DNA of 64,000 nucleotides, from assembly GCF_000722875.1 (NCBI RefSeq), contig NZ_JFHR01000016.1:1-64000 (forward strand). The letters are read 5' to 3'. Both the position numbers and the translations under genes were made by a program. Origin of the DNA: Sphingobium chlorophenolicum. GTDB lineage: Bacteria; Pseudomonadota; Alphaproteobacteria; Sphingomonadales; Sphingomonadaceae. The notes below the pieces were generated by a model, which did not search any database, had not been told where the DNA came from, and saw only the letters and a program-made list of their open reading frames with translations. Shown here one piece after another: positions 46,556-55,432 of the stretch (positions are counted from its first letter, which is position 1; every line of letters starts with the position of its first letter).

Positions 46556-48694
46556 ATGGGTCATGTGATAGGCATCGACGTGGGGGGCACTTTCACGGAC
46601 GCAGTTCTGATCGCCGGGGACGGCCGCATGTTTTCCGCGAAAACGCCATCCACGCCGCCCGATTATGGCGTGGGCGTGCTCGACGCGGTCGAATTGCTTG
46701 CGAAGGAGATGGACCTCGGGGTCGAGGCGCTTCTGGCCGATACCGACTATATAGCCCACGGGACGACATCATCACTCAACGCCCTGGTCATGGGCAAGGT
46801 GCCCGACGTGGGCTTCATCACCACAAAGGGCCACCGGGACTCGATCTACATCATGAATGTCGAGGGTCGCTATCTCGGCCGGCCGCAGCATGAATTGCAG
46901 GATATCATCCAGCAGGACAAGCCGCGCACCATCGTGCCTCGCAAACTCGCCCGGGAGGTAACGGAACGTATCGACCGCGACGGCACGGTCATCGTGAAAC
47001 TTGACGAAGGCGAAGCCCGACAAGTCATCCGTGAAATCCTGTCGGAAGGCGTCCGGGCAATCGCCGTGTCGCTGCTCTGGTCCTTCCGCAACCCCGAGCA
47101 TGAACGGCGCCTGCGCGACCTGATCCATGAGCAGGATCCCGAAGTCTTTGTCGCCCTGTCCTCCGAGGTAAGCCCCCGCATTCGGGAGTTCGCACGCAAC
47201 TCGACAACGATCATGAGCACGCAAATCGGTCCGGGCCTGGAATTGTACCTCTCCCAACTGGAAGGGAAGCTTCGCGACCGGGGCCTGCGCGGCTCACTCC
47301 TGGTCATGCAGAGTTCGGGCGGATCAATCGCTGCGTCCGAAGCGGCCGCGTCTGCAATCACGACTATCGGCGGCGTTCTTACCGGCGGCGTCGTGGGATG
47401 CGTGCGCATGGCTGAGCAACTTGGCGATCGCAACATCATCGCGACGGACGTCGGCGGCACGACTTTCCTTGCCGGGCTAATCGTCGACGGGGAGCCGGTC
47501 CGGGCGTCCGATACCATCGTTAACCAGCATCCGGTCAACGTGCCGACCCTGCGGGTGGAGGCGATCGGATCAGGCGGCGGCGCCATCGCCTGGATCGACA
47601 GCGGCGGCAACCTTCACGTGGGACCGACTTCGGCCCAGGCGGCGCCGGGTCCGGCCTGCTATGGAGCAGGCGGCGCGGAGCCGACCAACACGGACGCCAA
47701 TCTCGTCCTCGGCATATTGCCGGAAACAGGCCTGCTGGGGGGCCTCCGTCCCATCCGCAAGAATCTGGCCATAGAAGCGATCCGCACGCGCATCGCCGAA
47801 CCGCTCGGCCTCAGCGTCGAGGAGGCGGCCGCCGCGATCTACGCGGTCCAGAATGCCCAGACCGGCGACCTCCTGCGCAAGATCGTGGTCGAGACCGGCC
47901 ATGATCCACGCGACTTCACGGTCTACGCCTTCGGCGGGGCTGGTCCGGCGCATTGCGCGGCCTATGCCGCCGAAGTTGGCGTGGCGGAAGTCGTGGTGCC
48001 GCTCGGTCCCGTCGCCTCCGCCTTCTCGGCCTTTGGCCTTGCCGTGTCGGACATCGTGCTCGTGCGCGAACATAGCGATCCGATGACCGTGCCCTTCGAC
48101 CCGCAGCGATCGCAGCAAAATTTCGAACGGCTAGAAGCCGACGTCCTGGAGGCTATGCAGCGCCAGGGCGTACCGCTGGACCATGTCGAAATCCACCGCG
48201 AGATTGACATGCGTTATGGCCTCCAACTCAGCGAAGTGACGTCACCTGTCGCACGAGGCGCGCTGACCGGCCCCTTGCTCGAAGAAAGCGTCGCCGATTT
48301 CGAGCGCCGTTACGCCAAGCTCTATGGTGAGGGATCGGGCTTCCGCGAAGCGGGCATCTACGGCATCACCTTCCGCGTCAGGGGGGTCGGCGTGCTCAAT
48401 GTCGAGCCGAAGTTCGAAACGCTCGACGATGCGCCGAGCCACGACCCCGCATCCGCTATCCTCACCCGCCGGCCGGTCTGCCTCGGCCGCGACGGCTATG
48501 TCGATACGCCTGTCTACGACTATCGCCTGCTGCGCAGCGGCCACGCCATCCAGGGTCCCGCCATCGTTCAGGTGCCGACAACCTCCGTGGTCGTGCCCGA
48601 CGGGATGCGTGGCTTGATCGACGGCTTTGGCAACCTGCGCATCCAGACGCGCGCCAACATTATCAATCTGTCTGCCCAGAGGAGTGTCGCCTGA
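46556..48694 (+). CDS. Hydantoinase/oxoprolinase A-type subunit (HyuA; acetone/acetophenone carboxylase-like)
   Basis: A 712-residue protein of the HyuA family with the ASKHA ATPase fold: IGIDVGGTFTDAVLIAGDG at the N-terminus (phosphate-binding), IIATDVGGTTFLAGLI in the middle and the conserved YAFGGAGPAHCAAYA at about residue 460. The family includes ATP-dependent hydantoinases, 5-oxoprolinases and the ketone carboxylases (acetone, acetophenone), in which it drives substrate or bicarbonate phosphorylation. Start at 46556 has GAGGAAGAG upstream. The stop overlaps the start of the B subunit by one base, as in known complexes. The context of ketone/alcohol metabolism favours a carboxylase, but this is inference. 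Confidence 0.88.
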   Translation: MGHVIGIDVGGTFTDAVLIAGDGRMFSAKTPSTPPDYGVGVLDAVELLAKEMDLGVEALLADTDYIAHGTTSSLNALVMGKVPDVGFITTKGHRDSIYIMNVEGRYLGRPQHELQDIIQQDKPRTIVPRKLAREVTERIDRDGTVIVKLDEGEARQVIREILSEGVRAIAVSLLWSFRNPEHERRLRDLIHEQDPEVFVALSSEVSPRIREFARNSTTIMSTQIGPGLELYLSQLEGKLRDRGLRGSLLVMQSSGGSIAASEAAASAITTIGGVLTGGVVGCVRMAEQLGDRNIIATDVGGTTFLAGLIVDGEPVRASDTIVNQHPVNVPTLRVEAIGSGGGAIAWIDSGGNLHVGPTSAQAAPGPACYGAGGAEPTNTDANLVLGILPETGLLGGLRPIRKNLAIEAIRTRIAEPLGLSVEEAAAAIYAVQNAQTGDLLRKIVVETGHDPRDFTVYAFGGAGPAHCAAYAAEVGVAEVVVPLGPVASAFSAFGLAVSDIVLVREHSDPMTVPFDPQRSQQNFERLEADVLEAMQRQGVPLDHVEIHREIDMRYGLQLSEVTSPVARGALTGPLLEESVADFERRYAKLYGEGSGFREAGIYGITFRVRGVGVLNVEPKFETLDDAPSHDPASAILTRRPVCLGRDGYVDTPVYDYRLLRSGHAIQGPAIVQVPTTSVVVPDGMRGLIDGFGNLRIQTRANIINLSAQRSVA

Positions 48695-50994
48695 TGATCG
48701 CCGGATCAGAAAATTTCGCTAGCCGCCCGGTCGATCCCGAAGCGCTGCGCCGCACGATCGGTCACAAGCTCCTGATCCATAGCGTCAGTCAGGAGGTAAT
48801 CGACAATCTCGACCCCCTCACCTACGAAGTCGTGCGGCACCGCCTGTGGTCGGTGACAGACGAAATGGGCGAGACGCTAAAGCGCATGTCCGGCTCGCCG
48901 ATCGTCACCGACGCGAACGATTTCGACTTCACCATCAATGACGAAATGGGACAGCTGGTTCAGGTGGGGCTCTATAACACGATGCTGGTCGGGGCGATCG
49001 ACATGGCGTTGTCCTGGACGCTGCGGAACCGGGTCGACAGCCCCGGAATCGAGGAAGGGGACATGTTCCTCTGCAACGATCCGTGGGTCGGCGGCGGACT
49101 GCATCAGGCGGATGTCCTGGTCTTCCAGCCCGTTTTCTATGACGGCAAGTTGTTCGGCTGGACCAGCGCCATTTGCCACGAGCCCGACCTTGGCGGCTCT
49201 GCCATCGGGTCGATGCCTATCGGCGATATCGACGTTTTCCATGAATCCCTACCTACGCCGCCGATCAAGATCGTCCGCAAGGGGGAGATACAGCGCGATG
49301 TGGCTGACGCCTGGGTCCGCCGTTCGCGCGTGCCGATGATCATCGGGCTCGATCTGCGCGCAAAGGTCGGAGCGAACAATATCGGACGCAACCGCCTGCT
49401 TGCCGTAATCGAACAATATGGCGCCGACACCGTGAAGGCTGTCATGAAGCGGATGATGAACGATGCCGAGTACCGCTTGCGCGACAAGCTGCGTGCAGCG
49501 CCGGACGGCGAGTGGACGGCGACGGGCTATCAGGACCAGGCCCATGTCGGAGACCGCAAAACGCATCGGGTCGCGCTTAGGATGACCAAGATGGACGGAC
49601 ATCTGACCTTCGATTTCACGGGCACCGATCCCCAGGCAGGCGTCATCAGTTGCACTTATGGCGGCTGTCGCGGGGGCATCATGCTCGCCTTTCTGCCAAT
49701 GCTCGCGGGGGACATTCCATGGTCAGCCGGCGGTTTGATGCGATGTTTCGACATCATCGCGCCGGAAGGATCGCTCGCAAACGCCACCTTCCCCGCAGCA
49801 CTGGGGCGCGCGCCGCTCGGCACGGGTTGGCTGATCGGCAATCTGGTCGCGCAATGCCTGTCGCAAATGCTGGATCGGACGATCAAGCTGCGCGGCAATG
49901 TTCAGGCCAGCTGTTGCGGCACATACGACCTTGCGGTCATTGCGGGCATCGACGAGCGTTCCGAACAACCCGTGCCCTTTATCAACACGGTGATGGAGTC
50001 GGTGGCTGGGGGCTATGGCGCCCGCCCCGCGCGCGATGGCATCGGGACCGGCGGCAACTTCTGCATCCCCATGGGCCGTGTGCCCGACGTGGAGGTGACC
50101 GAAATGCTCTATCCGCTGCTGATGCTTTGGCGGCGGGAGGAACGGGATTCGGGCGGGCCGGGCCGTCAGCGCGGCGGCACAAGCAGCGCGGTTGCGATCA
50201 CGCCGCACGGAACATCGCTCCCCGCCCATGTCGTGATGTCGTCATCGGGCAAGGCGACAGCGCAAAATCCGGGCCTTGCCGGCGGCTATCCCGGAAATCT
50301 GGGCTATGACGTCGTGGTGCACGGCGCCCGCATCCAGGACAGCCTCGCGGCTGGCAGAATACCTGCCAGCCTTGACGAACTGGAAGGCGACGCGCAGCCG
50401 GTGCAGTGCTTCGCCCAGACCGTGATCGAACCGGGCGACCTTATCTACCTGAACTGTCAGGGTGGGGGCGGCTACGGGGATCCTCTGTACCGGGACCCGC
50501 AGGTCGTCGGGCAGGATGTCCGCGACGGGATCGTCAGCGCTGCGTCGGCGCATATGATCTACGGCGTCGTTCTCACCCCGACTGGTCAGCTCGACGAGGC
50601 GGCTACGGCAGAGCGCAGACATCAGATCGTCGATGAGCGGCGCGCACTGGCGCGCATCCCCGGCAAGCTTGAGGGGCATCTGGATACGGAACATGCCATG
50701 CTCATCGACGACAATCTCGTCGCGCATGTGGATGGCGAAATGGCGAAGATCGGCTGCCGTCATTGCGGCCAGATTGTGAGCGGCGAAGACAACCGGCTCC
50801 ACCTCGCACGGATCACCGGCGGCTCCACGCTTGCCGGACCCAATATACGGGTCCAACCGGACTTCTACATCGACGCTCCGGTGCATTTCGAACAGATGCT
50901 CTGCCCGTCCTGCTTCACCGTGATGCACACCGCCATCCTGCCCGAACAGGAGCACGCCAATCACAGCGTCAGCGGATTTGCCGTCGCCCATTGA
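48694..50994 (+). CDS. Hydantoinase B-type subunit fused to a C-terminal CxxC...CxxC domain
   Basis: A 766-residue HyuB-family protein. Conserved HyuB motifs: LCNDPWVGGGLHQADV (about residue 130), GGYGARPARDGIGTGGN and the terminal GGGGYGDPL (about residue 590). Standard HyuB ends about residue 640. Here some 120 residues follow, with GCRHCG (Cys688, Cys691) and LCPSCF (Cys737, Cys740), a zinc-ribbon-like pattern that resembles the separate gamma subunit of acetone carboxylase. So beta and gamma functions appear to be on one chain. Translation is coupled to HyuA (ATG overlaps its stop). An SDR and SnoaL-like gene follow on the same strand. I infer a ketone or related carboxylase/hydrolase; biotin components are absent. 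Confidence 0.85.
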   Translation: MIAGSENFASRPVDPEALRRTIGHKLLIHSVSQEVIDNLDPLTYEVVRHRLWSVTDEMGETLKRMSGSPIVTDANDFDFTINDEMGQLVQVGLYNTMLVGAIDMALSWTLRNRVDSPGIEEGDMFLCNDPWVGGGLHQADVLVFQPVFYDGKLFGWTSAICHEPDLGGSAIGSMPIGDIDVFHESLPTPPIKIVRKGEIQRDVADAWVRRSRVPMIIGLDLRAKVGANNIGRNRLLAVIEQYGADTVKAVMKRMMNDAEYRLRDKLRAAPDGEWTATGYQDQAHVGDRKTHRVALRMTKMDGHLTFDFTGTDPQAGVISCTYGGCRGGIMLAFLPMLAGDIPWSAGGLMRCFDIIAPEGSLANATFPAALGRAPLGTGWLIGNLVAQCLSQMLDRTIKLRGNVQASCCGTYDLAVIAGIDERSEQPVPFINTVMESVAGGYGARPARDGIGTGGNFCIPMGRVPDVEVTEMLYPLLMLWRREERDSGGPGRQRGGTSSAVAITPHGTSLPAHVVMSSSGKATAQNPGLAGGYPGNLGYDVVVHGARIQDSLAAGRIPASLDELEGDAQPVQCFAQTVIEPGDLIYLNCQGGGGYGDPLYRDPQVVGQDVRDGIVSAASAHMIYGVVLTPTGQLDEAATAERRHQIVDERRALARIPGKLEGHLDTEHAMLIDDNLVAHVDGEMAKIGCRHCGQIVSGEDNRLHLARITGGSTLAGPNIRVQPDFYIDAPVHFEQMLCPSCFTVMHTAILPEQEHANHSVSGFAVAH

Positions 50995-51079
50995 AACCAC
51001 GGGGCCGCGATCGGCCGAACCGATTGCGGGCCCTTGAAGTCGACGAGCTCCCATTTCGACCATATCTCAAAGGAAGGCT

Positions 51080-51838
51080 ATGACGCGCAGACTCAATGGG
51101 AAGGTGTGCCTGATCACCGGCACGGGTGGGAGCATGGGGCGGGCCGCTGCACTGCTTTTCGCCAGGGAAGGCGCCATAATCATGGGCTGCGACGCGAACG
51201 CACAGAGCGCCGCAGAGACCCAGGAGGCGGTGCGCGCGGCCGGCGGCACGATGATCTCGCGCCACCCCTGCGATCTAACGGACCCGGAACAGTGCCGACA
51301 GTTGATCGACTTTACGATCAATCAGTTCGGCCGGATCGACATACTCTACAACAATGCTGCGATGGCCTATTTCAATTGGATCGAGGACATCCAGGACGCG
51401 GAATGGCATCGCAATCTTAATGAAGAGGTCAATCTGGTCTTCCTCCTCACCCGCGCAGCCTGGCCCCATCTAAAGGCCAGCCGCGGCGCCATCGTAAACA
51501 TCGCCTCCGTCGTTGCATGGGCGACCTTTCGCAATCTTGGCGCACTCGCGCACAGCACTGCCAAGGCAGGCATTGTAGCGATGACACGGCACCTGGCCAT
51601 GGAGGGCCGGGAATACGGCATTCGGGCCAATACGATCTCGCCGGGAATCATCGAAACCAACCAGACGCGCGATCAGCTCAACGATAGCGAATGGGCCGAC
51701 TACATGCTTGGCCGGACGCTGCTTGGCCGATTTGGCAAGCCCGATGAGGTGGCGAACGCCGCGCTGTTCCTGGCTAGCGAGGAGAGCGCCTATATTACAG
51801 GCGTCGACCTCCGCGTCGACGGCGGCATAACGGCATGA
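51080..51838 (+). CDS. Short-chain dehydrogenase/reductase with His in place of the catalytic Tyr
   Basis: A 252-residue SDR that follows HyuB by 85 bases. TGTGGSMGRAAALLFAREGA, NNAAMAYF and Ser143 in NIASVVAW are present, but the expected Y-x-x-x-K is ALAHSTAKAG: His158 stands where Tyr should be, with Lys162 kept. The other eight SDRs in the window all keep the Tyr. The cofactor motif also has Ser where a Gly is usual. It could use His as the acid/base, or be a binding protein. Start at 51080 with AAGGAAGG upstream. Confidence 0.86.
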   Translation: MTRRLNGKVCLITGTGGSMGRAAALLFAREGAIIMGCDANAQSAAETQEAVRAAGGTMISRHPCDLTDPEQCRQLIDFTINQFGRIDILYNNAAMAYFNWIEDIQDAEWHRNLNEEVNLVFLLTRAAWPHLKASRGAIVNIASVVAWATFRNLGALAHSTAKAGIVAMTRHLAMEGREYGIRANTISPGIIETNQTRDQLNDSEWADYMLGRTLLGRFGKPDEVANAALFLASEESAYITGVDLRVDGGITA

Positions 51839-52016
51839 CCTGCCCGGCAGCAAAAACTGCGGAAAGAGAGCTTTCTGATCTCGTCAAAAATGCCCGGACC
51901 TGGCGTCATTTTGAGTGTCCGCATCGTTGGTCAAATAGCGATATGCTCGATGATCAACCCACCTATCCTGCATATGAGCTTCACTTTTCATTCCTCCAAT
52001 ATTGATAGGAGCACCA

Positions 52017-52487
52017 ATGGAAAATATCCGCATTGATCGGCTGGAAAGCCATCGGGAGATCGAGGCGTTGATAGCCAATTATGCCCATGCCTTCGACAAT
52101 AGAGACATGGACCTTTTCCTATCCATATGGGATGATGACTGCACATTGATTGCCGCCGAGCCATTGCGCACAATCCACGGCGCCACCGCCCTGGCTCATC
52201 TGGTAGAGCAGCAATTGTGGCCCACGTGGCAGTGGTCAATGCATATCATCACCAACTGCACCGTAAAATTTGAGGATGGAGACGCCGATAGCGCCCGATC
52301 GCTCAGCAACGTCTGTTGCATTGGTCACAACCATCAGGGAATTGGACAAGCGCTCGTCGGCTCCTATCGTGATATATTCGTGCGCCGGTCAGGGATCTGG
52401 AAGCTGGCGTCACGAGAAGTCGACATGCGCTGGGGAGGCTCCGCGGAAACCTTGCTCGCCAAGATCGAAGCCAAGTCCGAACAATGA
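52017..52487 (+). CDS. SnoaL-like protein
   Basis: A 156-residue SnoaL_4-type protein: REIEALIANYAHAFDNRDMDLFLSIWDDDC, then HIITNCTVKFED and C-terminal WKLASREVDMRW. ATG at 52017 with AGGAG upstream. Fourth member of this fold in the window. It ends the HyuA-HyuB-SDR-SnoaL series; a truncated MFS gene begins in the same frame right after its stop, marking a rearrangement junction. Confidence 0.8.
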   Translation: MENIRIDRLESHREIEALIANYAHAFDNRDMDLFLSIWDDDCTLIAAEPLRTIHGATALAHLVEQQLWPTWQWSMHIITNCTVKFEDGDADSARSLSNVCCIGHNHQGIGQALVGSYRDIFVRRSGIWKLASREVDMRWGGSAETLLAKIEAKSEQ

Positions 52488-52520
52488 CGAGTCTGCACGG
52501 CGCGCGGCTATTCGCGCCCC

Positions 52521-53378
52521 GTGCGGCGCCGCTACGCCGATGGACGGCTGGCACTGAGGGAGTATGCGCCCATCGCCCCGCACCTGCCCGTTGTCGACAG
52601 CCCGGAGCCGTGGCGCCTCACCATGATCGGGGTCGGCCTGCCCGGCCTGATCCTCGCCGCGCTGCTGCTGATCATCGGCCGCGAACCGCCGCGCGGCGCC
52701 AGCAATGGATCCGGGGACGCAACCGGGCAGGAGACGCTGGACGCGCATCTGCGCCGGCGCGGCAACTTCTATCTGCGCGCGCTTATCGGCCTGGCGGCGA
52801 TGATGATGAACATGGCCAGCATCGCGATCTGGGCGCCCACCTTCCTGGTCCGCCGCTTCGAACTGGATCAGATCACCTCAGGTTACTGGATCGGCGGCGC
52901 GTCGCTGTTCGGTGGGATCATGGGCACGATGCTGCTGCCGTGGATGATCCGCGCACGCATCCGCAACGGGCAAATCGACGCCGTCGTCACCCTGGTGCTC
53001 GGCACGATGGCCGGAGCGATGGTCTGCGCGGCGGTCGCCGGCATGGGCATCAGCCTGCCGGTGACGCTGCTCGGCTTCGGCGGCTTCATGTTCCTGGTCG
53101 GCGCGACGGGTACAATGCCGACGCTGATGGTGCAGCTCTACGTGCCCGCCCATATGCGCGGGCGTTGCTCTGCGGCGGTGTTCTTCACCATCTATCTGAT
53201 GAGCTTCGGCCTGGCGCCGGTGCTGGTTCCAATGATCGCCGGGCGGTTGGGCGACGAGAGCGCCGGCATCGGTCATGCCATCGGCATCCTGTCGGTCCTG
53301 TCGGGCGTCGTCGCGATCCTGTTGTTCGGATCGACCCGCCGCGCCTTTCGCGCCGCGGAGCGCAGCTTCCTCGCCTGA
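52521..53378 (+). pseudogene. MFS transporter, C-terminal half only
   Basis: About 286 codons encoding the second half of a major facilitator protein: WRLTMIGVGLPGLILAALLLIIG, a short central loop, then six membrane segments, with LVGATGTMPTLMVQLYVPAHMRGR being the conserved inner loop. The first five membrane segments, about 180 residues, are missing. The frame opens immediately after the SnoaL-like stop and starts only with GTG, no RBS. Base composition is richer in G+C than the genes to its left, like the backbone at the right end, so the join at about 52490-52560 is probably a deletion or insertion junction. Confidence 0.8.
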
Positions 53379-53566
53379 CCGGCCATATGAGATGACCGCT
53401 AAAGTATATGCGACATCTGCGAACAACGCGGTTTCACAGCGCCGCGCCACATGGAGAACGCCATAGCTTCCGTCCGAAAATCTGCTCGGCTATGTCAGGG
53501 CCGGGTGGTTTGCGGAAAGGCGGCTTAGGATGCTAGACAAGCACATAGCTGACACCGTCACGGCGG

Positions 53567-53878
53567 TCAGTCACGGCTAGATACTGTCTCCCGCGTCAGG
53601 GCGACGAAAGTTAGAGGGCCGATAGCAAGGCCTGAGAATAGTGTGAGAAATGCCCCGAGCATCATTACGAAGGCCGCTCCCGGCTCCGGCTGCGCCATCA
53701 TAGCAAAATAGCCGCCCGCTCCGAACAAAGCAGCAAATGCAATCGCGCCCATCAGGGTAGCCGAGCCACGGCTTTGCCGCCCGAACTTGTAAATAGCCAT
53801 TATGAGCAAAAAACAGAAAATCCCACCCGCGAGCGCGCATAACAGGACTGCGATCCAAATCTCTCTCGTCGCGCTCAT
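53567..53878 (-). CDS. Small membrane protein, unknown function
   Basis: A 103-residue protein with three predicted membrane segments (IWIAVLLCALAGGIFCFLLI, then GAIAFAALFGAGGYFAMMA, then FVMMLGAFLTLFSGLAI). RBS TTGGAG before the ATG at 53878. No recognised family. First of a group of small minus-strand orphans between the catabolic genes and the integrase, a usual place for accessory genes. Confidence 0.6.
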   Translation of the reverse strand: MSATREIWIAVLLCALAGGIFCFLLIMAIYKFGRQSRGSATLMGAIAFAALFGAGGYFAMMAQPEPGAAFVMMLGAFLTLFSGLAIGPLTFVALTRETVSSRD

Positions 53879-53979
53879 GGAAACTCCAAGTGTTGCCTCT
53901 TCTTCCGTGCTTATTGCGCAGCAGCAACGTCGCCTATAAGCGTCCCGTTAGCTTGGAGCAAACGGCTACAAATGGTCGG

Positions 53980-54303
53980 TTACGGCACGGCTGGGCTAAA
54001 TACAGCCTGATGCCAATAAGCATCTGGCGCACAGAACCATTCAGCGTTTGCGGTGGTTTCGAAGGCGGCTAGCTGCCGCATGTCGATTCCATATCGCTGA
54101 TGGAATGCGAGTAGTTCCCAAAGATCATCGTCGGTTGGAGTTCGGGCAAGCCGAATGAGAAGAACGGTCCCTCTGCCCTCGTAGTCAGATATGACCTCCA
54201 TCCGGTCAAGCCACCCGAAGAAGGCCGCTTCGTCGTTCTCATGGTAATAGGTGACACCATCTGCGGTGATCGTGGGCGTATCGCTCATTGCGCCATGTTC
54301 CAC
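53980..54303 (-). CDS. Hypothetical protein
   Basis: A protein of 102-107 residues: MSDTPTITADGVTYYHENDE then AAFFGWLDRMEVISDYEGRG. Acidic, soluble, no motif I recognise; size and composition resemble small immunity or inhibitor proteins, but that is only an impression. Start either 54303 or 54288; neither RBS is strong. Confidence 0.5.
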   Translation of the reverse strand: MEHGAMSDTPTITADGVTYYHENDEAAFFGWLDRMEVISDYEGRGTVLLIRLARTPTDDDLWELLAFHQRYGIDMRQLAAFETTANAEWFCAPDAYWHQAVFSPAVP

Positions 54304-54390
54304 GATCTTGCGCTTCGATCAATGACAGCTTTAAGGGAGTCGCGGCCCCTGCCGTGACGGCAAAAAATGGTCGTTTTCTGCTGAACACCT

Positions 54391-54609
54391 TCATCTGGTG
54401 TGATTGCACGCATTCGTGAATGTTGCCCGTATGACCTTGATGAAAAACAAGGGCCATAACAGCGCGCTTAATCCCCAGATAGCGACGAATGGATACACAA
54501 ATGCCGGTTCGTTCATCCTGGAGCCGAACCAGACCATTATCAGGCAACATACGCCGAACGTCGCCGCCGTTACGGTAAACCAGATTGTTAGGGCCTTGAT
54601 CGTCATCAT
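54391..54609 (-). CDS. Small two-helix membrane protein
   Basis: A 72-residue open frame with two strong hydrophobic segments (ALTIWFTVTAATFGVCCLIM and FVAIWGLSALLWPLFFI). Two adjacent ATGs and no clear RBS. Possibly real, as its composition is that of a membrane protein; function unknown. Confidence 0.4.
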   Translation of the reverse strand: MMTIKALTIWFTVTAATFGVCCLIMVWFGSRMNEPAFVYPFVAIWGLSALLWPLFFIKVIRATFTNACNHTR

Positions 54610-54796
54610 GTCTGGTTCTGAGCAGGCCGCTTTAACCAGTCAATGCCCGTTTTTGGTCGATGGGCGACAGACAGCTATTTCCGTCCACGATCGTGTTGCC
54701 TGGCCTAAAGAGGACCGGCGGCTATCGCCTCCAGCCCGCCAGTAAGCCGACATTCCGCAATCGGCCAGTTGCGGACATTCTGCGCGCCGTCTTTGC

Positions 54797-55096
54797 TCAG
54801 AAACCGATAATGAGCATGTCCAAAGCCGCGCCGATGGCATCCCGCTCTGAACCAAGCGATTGCACGATTTCCCCCAGCTCCCCCATCGGTACGCTCGCGG
54901 CAAATTGCGTCACCATGACAAAGTGTGCCCCCTCCACCTCAAATATGGGATTCAGTCGGGCCGCCGGCTCGGGGGCGTCACCCAACGGCAGTAATGGAAC
55001 AACCAAGCGGGTGTTGAGATCGCCAAGCAGGTCTGCTTGACAATCAAGTACAAAAGCGCCGCCATTCTTTTGGCAGTACACATCGAATTTGGCCAT
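54797..55096 (-). CDS. ccdB: CcdB-family toxin
   Basis: A 99-residue CcdB-type toxin, which poisons DNA gyrase in the classical F-plasmid system. Starts MAKFDVYCQKNGGAFVLDCQ; the family core DLLGDLNTRLVVPLLPL and HFVMVTQFAASVP is intact, and the C-terminus ALDMLIIGF keeps the family ending. The ATG (55094-55096) overlaps the antitoxin stop by one base (TGATG), so synthesis is coupled. Intact length. Confidence 0.9.
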   Translation of the reverse strand: MAKFDVYCQKNGGAFVLDCQADLLGDLNTRLVVPLLPLGDAPEPAARLNPIFEVEGAHFVMVTQFAASVPMGELGEIVQSLGSERDAIGAALDMLIIGF

Positions 55097-55347
55097 CAAA
55101 ACTGCCGATGTCTGCTCAAAGGCAGCCCATGCTGCTCAACATAGTCGTTTGAGCTCGCCAACGCAGAAGCATTTTCCCGCTGCCACAGTCGTCCCCGCTC
55201 CTTGGCAATCTGCTCAATCAATCCCGCCTCGCACGCACGCGAAATGTTGATGCCCAACTCCTTGGCCTCTGCCACTAACGCCATGTCGAGCGACACATTG
55301 GTGGGCTTGCGCCCTTTCCCTACGAATTCACGGTCATGCCTGCCCAT
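55096..55347 (-). CDS. ccdA: CcdA-family antitoxin
   Basis: An 83-residue CcdA-type antitoxin: ribbon-helix-helix DNA-binding part KPTNVSLDMALVAEAKELGI, then a helical toxin-binding tail SNDYVEQHGLPLSRHRQF with the family ending. Forms an operon with ccdB; such pairs autoregulate and stabilise the DNA that carries them. Here it sits between the island's orphan genes and the integrase. Confidence 0.9.
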   Translation of the reverse strand: MGRHDREFVGKGRKPTNVSLDMALVAEAKELGINISRACEAGLIEQIAKERGRLWQRENASALASSNDYVEQHGLPLSRHRQF

Positions 55348-55361
55348 GGATGCCCCTGTCG

Positions 55362-55399
55362 ATGCGTATAAATATGCGCATGAAACTAAACTTCGTCAA
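55362..55399 (-). promoter_or_regulatory. ccdAB promoter with operator-like repeat
   Basis: Minus strand TTGACG (55394-55399) and CATATT (55371-55376) with a 17-base spacer. ATGCGTATAAATATGCGCAT (55362-55381), an imperfect inverted repeat, overlaps the -10 and fits autorepression by CcdA. Confidence 0.45.
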
Positions 55400-55432
55400 C
55401 CAACCAGCAGGCAGGAACGCTGCCAAGGCTTG

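Noticed and set aside
52484..53395. A 303-codon plus-strand open frame rich in Arg and Ala
   Set aside because: Overlaps the MFS remnant in another frame; the MFS frame has real membrane segments while this one does not.
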